DNA from: Ophioderma brevispina
Lineage: Eukaryota > Echinodermata > Ophiuroidea > Amphilepidida > Ophiodermatidae
Length of the DNA: 64,000 bases
Assembly (NCBI GenBank): GCA_023653785.1
Contig: JAMKCH010056617.1
Span: 62,001-126,000 of the forward strand
Direction: 5' to 3'
The position numbers were made by a program, and so were the translations under genes. Shown here piece by piece: positions 58,029 to 64,000 of this stretch; positions within the stretch are counted from its first letter, which is position 1, and every line of letters begins with the position of its first letter. The notes beneath the pieces were generated by a model. It did not search any database and was not told where the DNA came from. It was given only the letters and a program-made list of their open reading frames with translations.

Positions 58029-60110
58029 TCTATGACCACCCAAATATTGACTGCTTTCAGTTTGAAATTTGAAGTATGACTTAATGTACAGAGCCATACA
58101 CTTGTTCATTAAATCCTATAGTATATCTATCAACTCCATAGTTTGAATAAGTATAGTCGGTTGAATATAGTAAAGATGGCGGACGCCATCTTGGATTTCT
58201 CAAAATGCTCAGGATGCCCAGTGGCACCCGGCCGATTCTTATTCTACATACCCCCTACCTATCCTTTCACAAGAAATTGTGTCCATACTCATCTTTACGG
58301 TCACATGAAGTTCTACCCCCATGACTAGTAGATGTCCTCTACTTTATCTAGTGCACATTAAAAAAGAATTTGTAACCTAGAAAATCTCCCTACGGCATCC
58401 ACCTATGACCGTCCGGTGACCGTTGTGATTTTAAAAATTATCAATTAGTCTTCATGTAATAGACAATTTATCAAATGCACACTAACACATTACCTTGGAT
58501 GTTTTTTTGGCCTCTTAAGTGAGGGGTATGGGGTCTGAAAGCAGTGAAATTTGGAAGTGATTTTCTTATTTTCCTAAATAGTGGTATATTACTGTTACAC
58601 ATCATATTGTAGCCCATGATCACACAAGTTTTCAATTACGATTCATGTCAATTTTTGCTCTGGTTGCCATGGTAACCCACGTAAGGCCTCTGATTGGCTT
58701 GAAACACTAGAACGAACGTAACTAAAGAACTAAACAAGCTACTGGTCGAAACTTGGGTGGCATTTGCAGGGGGTAAATACGGCAGGAACCTAAGCCGGAT
58801 TGTTTGATACTCGTTGCCATGAAACCATCAATCGACCAATCACGTAATTTCATGGCGTAATTTGAATTGGAACACCAATTTTGAATATCGGCTTCATGGT
58901 TTACTAGCCCGCTATGTGCTGAATTTTGTGCCAATTTCATGTGCATAATCATGTAAGCTTTCTCTATTTACGATTCGTATTTTTCGTTTTGATTGTTTGC
59001 GTATTAACGAAACGAGTTTAGACCTCGAAACATTTAGACAAACTTGAGGGCGCTTTTGATTGAAATATGGATTTTTTTTTAAATTTCATTTTATACTGAT
59101 TATCATAATTATTATGAAATCATAAAATCCGGTGCAAATCCATTGTCCTGTACTATTTTTTATTAAAGTAATTTTCTTAATATCGCAGGGTGAGAAAAAA
59201 CAAGCAAATACATAAAAAATCACTTACTACCCAGTACATTTAATTACTTTAAATTATGGACAAAATAAATATGAGTTCATTTATTACTTTGACGTAGCCA
59301 AAATAATTTTGAAATGGCGTATAAATATATCTTTTAAAATATCTTAAATATACCCATTCAAATTTGTCACATGAATAAAGTAATAGCGCGACGATGCGTT
59401 TTTTGGCAATTTCGCGTACACTGCTTCACTTTGATCTACCATATCCGTAACACGATGTCCGTTGCGATCTAATAACACAGTATTTTGTAGATTACAATTT
59501 ATACAATTCGAAGCCTTGCATTTCTCGTTTTCGTACAAATGAACAAGTTTTTTACCACAGTCACCCCATAACCCCCCCTAAATAATGCCCCTATCTTAGC
59601 CGGGGTATGTTTTTTTAATGTGTAGAATATAGCTGTATTCTCAATGCCTAGACTAGTGGCGCTTTAATACAATGGTGATTTTCAACGGGCATTAATAATA
59701 AAAAAAATCATTATATTACTAGTACAAATCTCCTAAATATTTTACCATGGCGGGAAGTAGCGTTAATTGAGTACACATGTTGGGAATCAATTTTAATCAT
59801 CAGTGGAGTAAAACACATTTTTTTCCTCTTCACCCGAGTAAAAAACCTGAGAAAACATGTTGAAATAAAGCATTTTTGAAATATAACACAACTTTGGCGT
59901 GACAAAAGTAGTTTGAACCATGATGATCATAAATTACAGCAACGAAAGGACGTGTTGATTTCTATCGTAATACGTTGACGACCCACAGCCGTGGCACCCA
60001 CGCATTGCCACCATGGCGGCAATACAATTGCACATCTTATGACAGCGGAGATCGCGAATGCTGGCCATTTCTATAATTTTACACCAAGAAGTTATAAAAT
60101 CAGATAATAA
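58029..60110 (+). repeat. 2.1 kb repeat unit, copy C
   Basis: Parallel to copy B along its full length, with frequent 1-3 base indels. It starts ACCACCCAAATATTGACTGC and ends with AGAAGTTATAAAATCAGATAAT, corresponding to the ACAAGTTCTAATCAGATG end of B. The next bases are not LINE sequence, unlike the end of B. Confidence 0.8.
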
Positions 60111-60226
60111 CGTTCATGATGTGTGAATGTGGTGAGTTACCTTACTGAACCCTGCAATCTTATGAATTCGGCAACCTATCATTCAACACCGAGTAGACCG
60201 ATGCCTTTTTTCTCTGTGAGCAGTGG

Positions 60227-60445
60227 CGTAAATGTTTTTTGACATGTGGGGTGTGGGGTTTTACGAAAATTTATTAATGAAACCGGGTTTGCTAGCTGAA
60301 CAAGACCACATTACTTGCAAATGTGGTTATTTGGTCAAAAACGCATGCACGGGCATCACCATGGGGGAGATGTTATCGTATTGACAATCCCCTCTCATCA
60401 AAATTGAGGGTCTAATACCCCCATCCCACCAGGATTGACGCCTAC
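60227..60445. mobile_element. Possible small DNA transposon remnant with CAGTGGCGT-like ends
   Basis: Left end CAGTGGCGTAAATG then TGTGGGG; the right end, read on the minus strand, is CAGCGTAGGCGTCAATCC then GGTGGGATGGGGG. These look like imperfect terminal inverted repeats of the CAG(T)GGCGTA type common at ends of hAT-related non-autonomous elements. No target duplication could be fixed and no transposase is present. Confidence 0.35.
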
Positions 60446-63215
60446 GCTGTGGGCGCTGTGATTATAACGCCTTTCTTGGGGAATCGCCCATTGCTCGGAA
60501 AACTTGTGGGTCGTAATTTATCCAGCGGGAAATTTAAATATGCTGACAAAGTTTATGATTCTGATTTACCGTGCAATTACAACTGCACATGACATCCAGA
60601 TATTCTCAGGGATCTGACTTTGAACCCCATGACTTCTAAGAAAAAGGTAAAAAAATAATGAAATAAATGTTGGAAAAATACTAAAAATGCACATTAACCG
60701 GTGTAAATATGTAAAAATTTTTGAGTGTAGAAAAAATAAAAGAAAAATATTAAAAGTTAGATTATATCAAAAGTGTCGTATTATGTCTTTAAATAACGAT
60801 TTTTGTAATTGAATCGGGATCACGATGTGTACCGGGTGGAACTGGAAACGCCAATTTCTGTCTGCCCTTGTTGAAAAAGTGCCAACGCAACCAAAATGGA
60901 CTCTTAAAAATTGGGCTTTCCAGAAACCAACGGCAACACTAATGTACATAAGACACGCATATGGCGCTAGTTCATGACTTTATCATATTGAAAGGAACTG
61001 TTCCAGCGCCACGGGATTATTAGCGTATATACGATATTAACCAACTTAAGAAATTCCTTCTTTTGCGATACAAACATGTTTACCTTCACAGGTATGTTAA
61101 CTATATCCAGAGGTCCTTCGTGAAACTTGAGTCGTAAAAAAATTGCGGTAGGGACCGTAGCACGAGTTGCGATTTCTTTTTTCTTCTTCCAGGTGTGACC
61201 TTTCTCGCGTTTTGCGAAACCCATTCCGTAACAGAGCCGTAGACGTTACCATCACATGTAAGTAAGGTTTTCAACGTCATTCAACAACTCGAAACCCCTT
61301 TTCCAAGAAAGCTAAACTCATTAATGCATTTCTAATGTGATCACTGGTCCTAATGTGACGTGACAATGAGTTTTCCCGTACATTTTGACACCGCACGCTC
61401 GTGATCACTCTTTGATAACATAAACATGGAGCCACGACATTTTTTAGGTTAAAAATGTTAATCATTTTAAGCCGAACTTTCAAAGTATCTGATTGGAATA
61501 TTTTGTAATATTTTTTGTGCGAGACATGTATACCAAGGTTTTCATAGGAACGGGAGTTTTTTTTCTTCTATTTTTAATGGTCACATGTAAGGAAATGGTC
61601 TATATACACCGATGACATTGAGCTATTTAACTTTCTACGTGGCATACATCGAGGAGTACTGTGAAGCTGTCACAGTTGGAAGTTATTGCATTAACTCGTC
61701 GGTTGAGCTCTACTTTTGCGCGTATTTTATTTATTTTTTGCATTTTTTTTAGTATGGTGTCTTCATTTCCTATTATTTTGGGCACTTATTAGAAAGAGAA
61801 ACAAGCTTGTTATCATCATCACCATCAATGTTTATATGTTTTAAAATTAGAAGTCCTGTAAATCACTAGATATATACTGTGGTTATTGAACTATTTTTAA
61901 TCATATTATCTATATCATTTCCATCTACACTGCGTTACTGCACACTGTCATTTTGTAGTAGCCTCATGAATTTATGCGTTTTTCACTTAGGCAGTGAAAA
62001 GCACGTTTAATTAAAAGTATGAATCTGAATATTTTATAAGGTAATAATGATAGGAGAAATGCTGCATGTTGTTAAAATATTAGGCTTGTGATGATTTCTT
62101 AATCGTTTATCAACATTTTCTCCGATCCAGCTCCTTGCTTTTCACACTCGGTTTGAGGCTGTGACTAGAGGTGGATCTGTGATGATTTTTGTTAATTTTT
62201 TAGTTCATTGTGGTATAGTGGCGACAATAGCAATGATCAGTGAGCTGATGACTGGCATGCTTTCAAGGTTGATTAAGCATCTCATCCCCTTTTCACTCTT
62301 TTTCGAATCTATTCTCGTAAACCCTCCTCCCACAATTTTCATGGCTGCTCCACACTTCAACCACCCCTATATGAAGTGGCCGGCAGTAGCATGCTTCTGA
62401 TTTTTGTTTTTGTTTTGAAGGGCATCACAGCACGGCGTTAGGGCATCATATGGCCATTGCCTTCAGTGAGGCCCGTTTGGTTATTTTGCGTCCTGTTTTC
62501 GATGACAAATAGCATTTTTCAATCATATTGTTTGCACACCTTGGTATGGGGGATGCAAAAGGGATTTCGAGGGCTAATGACTAGATGCTGGTATCGGTAA
62601 AGAATATGGAATATGGTGGAGTAAGTACCAATAATAGCACAGGTCCCCAAAAGACAGTAAGAACCAGTGCAAACATAGATAGCCCACAGGTTCTTCTCAG
62701 GATCGGGAGAAATGACCACATTATGTGTCAGCACAGAGAACAGCCATCTTAAAATTTATACTGCAGAAAGCTCTAGAAGTCTACAGAGTGAATCAAAACA
62801 AAAGTGACAAAACACAGAATGACCCTGACCTGTTTTACCATCTGTGGACGTAGTTTATGTTTTCATAATCTGCATATTTTCGACTTCTCCTATGCTGAAA
62901 ATGACGTAATTATGGAGAATAAAATGAGGTATGATCTGTAAATATTTTCAATCTGATCCAGAAAGATTTGTCACCCATTTCAGACAAAATATTGGAACTG
63001 AAAACCTCGCTTAATCTAACTCTGTAAATCCCATTGGAATGGGTAAAAAGGGATCTCCGCGAAAAAATCTTCATATCTACCAATTCTACCAGCATTTCTT
63101 CACACAAATTCCTTCATTTTTGCAGCAATAAAAGTCAAGATTGCAGAAATATGCAACACATCAATTGTGTCACAGATTTTGAGTAACAGGTCCAGGGTCA
63201 AATTTTGTGTTTTTT
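60446..63215. other. Intergenic DNA, no supported gene
   Basis: Open frames up to 85 codons (60967-61224 minus; 62161-62400 plus) lack known domains. A short ATCATCACCATCA patch lies near 61812. Confidence 0.4.
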
Positions 63216-63366
63216 CGGTAGACGTTTCATATTAAAGTCCCAATTGATGCAAATGAGTATTCCACTGGTGTTCTGTCATCACTGTATACGTTGTGCAGTA
63301 TGCTTGACGGAATGAATGGCATGCCTCATTGCATCATGGGAACTTCGTATATGAAACGTCCTACCG
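63216..63366. mobile_element. Palindromic MITE, family M1, copy 2
   Basis: This 151 bp foldback is bounded by CGGTAGACGTTTCATATT and its inverse ATATGAAACGTCCTACCG. Inner pairs are AAGTCCCAATTGATGCAA against TTGCATCATGGGAACTT, and a GACGGAATGAATGGCATGCC arm beside GTTGTGCAGTATGC. Termini, GACGGAAT(C/G)AATGGCA(A/T)(T/G)CC and the GTTGTGCA loop all match 14874-15029. Its ends give the cleaner definition of the family. Confidence 0.85.
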
Positions 63367-64000
63367 TTTTTTCATGCACAAATGCACAATTTTTTGTGAT
63401 TCACTATGTAGTAATTTGTCTTTTTACAGAGAAAATAAATATATAACTGTTAAGGCGACAAAAAAGAAAACCTGTTTTTATTCGCGCAGGAGCACCTTCT
63501 CGATTTTTTTTCTTTTCATGGAGCTCAAAATTGCCTAATGCCCCAATCTGAAAAAATCAAGAGAAAAATGAAAATTTGTACCAAACAAATTTTCTTGAAA
63601 ATATTTCTGCAAAATTGATCATTTTTGGGCCTAAAAATCAGATATTGTACATGATTTTTGAAAAACTAAGAAAAAAAAAATCTGCAAAACTAAAAAATCA
63701 GTGTCGGTTGGGCCCGTAACGGGTTTTTTTATGTTCGTCACCTAAGGTGGTGGATTTTTTTTTGGCAATATGAATAAGCTATTTATTGTGGGCAGTAGGA
63801 ATTTCCATATGATGGAAAATCAGAATGCATGTTTTAGAAGTGCAAAATTGCATCCTCCTTTTAATTGTAGAAAGAAGCAACAACTCTGACTTATTTGTGA
63901 ACAGATGGTTAATATCAAATGCTTAGTTTCTAACATCTTTCTTTATGTCAATAAGGTTTTGCTTTAAATTGCATTTGAAGGGAAGGCAGGAGATGTTGTC
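63367..64000. other. Intergenic DNA to the window end
   Basis: AT-rich with A and T runs; nothing recognisable. Confidence 0.4.

Noticed and set aside
58143..58328. Short frame MADAILDFSKCS as a gene start
   Set aside because: It lies inside repeat unit C; the frame is not kept in copies A and B.
1..64000. CRISPR array, bacterial operon, rRNA or organelle DNA
   Set aside because: No regularly spaced direct repeats with unique spacers, no ribosome-binding-site-linked gene strings and no rRNA-like conserved blocks were seen.

Overview
The window looks like repeat-rich, AT-rich nuclear DNA of an invertebrate, most likely a marine deuterostome such as an echinoderm or hemichordate. That is an inference from three things: locally duplicated intronless rhodopsin-class receptor genes of the kind expanded in sea urchins, tRNA-derived SINEs with a Deu/CORE-like body and tail, and a Ty3/gypsy fragment with Gmr1-like order. 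There is no bacterial gene organisation, no CRISPR array and no rRNA. No complete open cellular gene was found. Every recognisable protein-coding segment, of every family, is cut by single-base insertions and deletions every 20 to 100 codons. Either all are decayed or the sequence is an unpolished long-read assembly; the uniform spread across unrelated families favours at least some sequencing error.

Layout. 1-9 kb and 19-21 kb: a family of single-exon class A GPCR genes on the + strand (2436-3478, 6724-7851, 19360-20608), a tandem duplicate of only the 3' third (about 8120-8712), and a separate, weaker TM6-TM7-like segment (5143-5643). ICL1, LAxxD, D/ERY, TM5, TM6 and NPxxY-like signatures can be read across frame shifts. 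9.7-16.4 kb: small non-autonomous elements, namely a foldback element (9711-10205), a SINE (12050-12345), an inverted pair of tRNA-like units (12469-12955), a palindromic MITE (14874-15029; second copy at 63216-63366) and another SINE (16180-16388). 22 kb: a LINE reverse transcriptase scrap and a hairpin repeat.

28.45-32.23 kb: a 3.8 kb, nearly G-free, C/T-rich tract. It opens long overlapping reading frames only because stop codons are rare in such sequence. It is the strangest stretch in the window. A smaller T/C-rich block lies at 38.5-39.0 kb.

40.9-60.1 kb: a retrotransposon graveyard. It holds a LINE with endonuclease and C-terminal remnants (40.9-42.0 kb, +), a jockey-like LINE (44.5-45.9 kb, -) and a Ty3/gypsy fragment in which integrase is followed by the start of the RT segment (46.0-47.8 kb, -). 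The gypsy fragment is interrupted by a SINE with a 9 bp target duplication. An RTE-like LINE (51.5-55.3 kb, +) and a 5'-truncated copy (57.4-58.0 kb) are interleaved with three copies of a 2.1 kb repeat unit (50.72-51.47, 55.31-57.40 and 58.03-60.1 kb). The remaining sequence is AT-rich intergenic DNA in which I see no supported gene.
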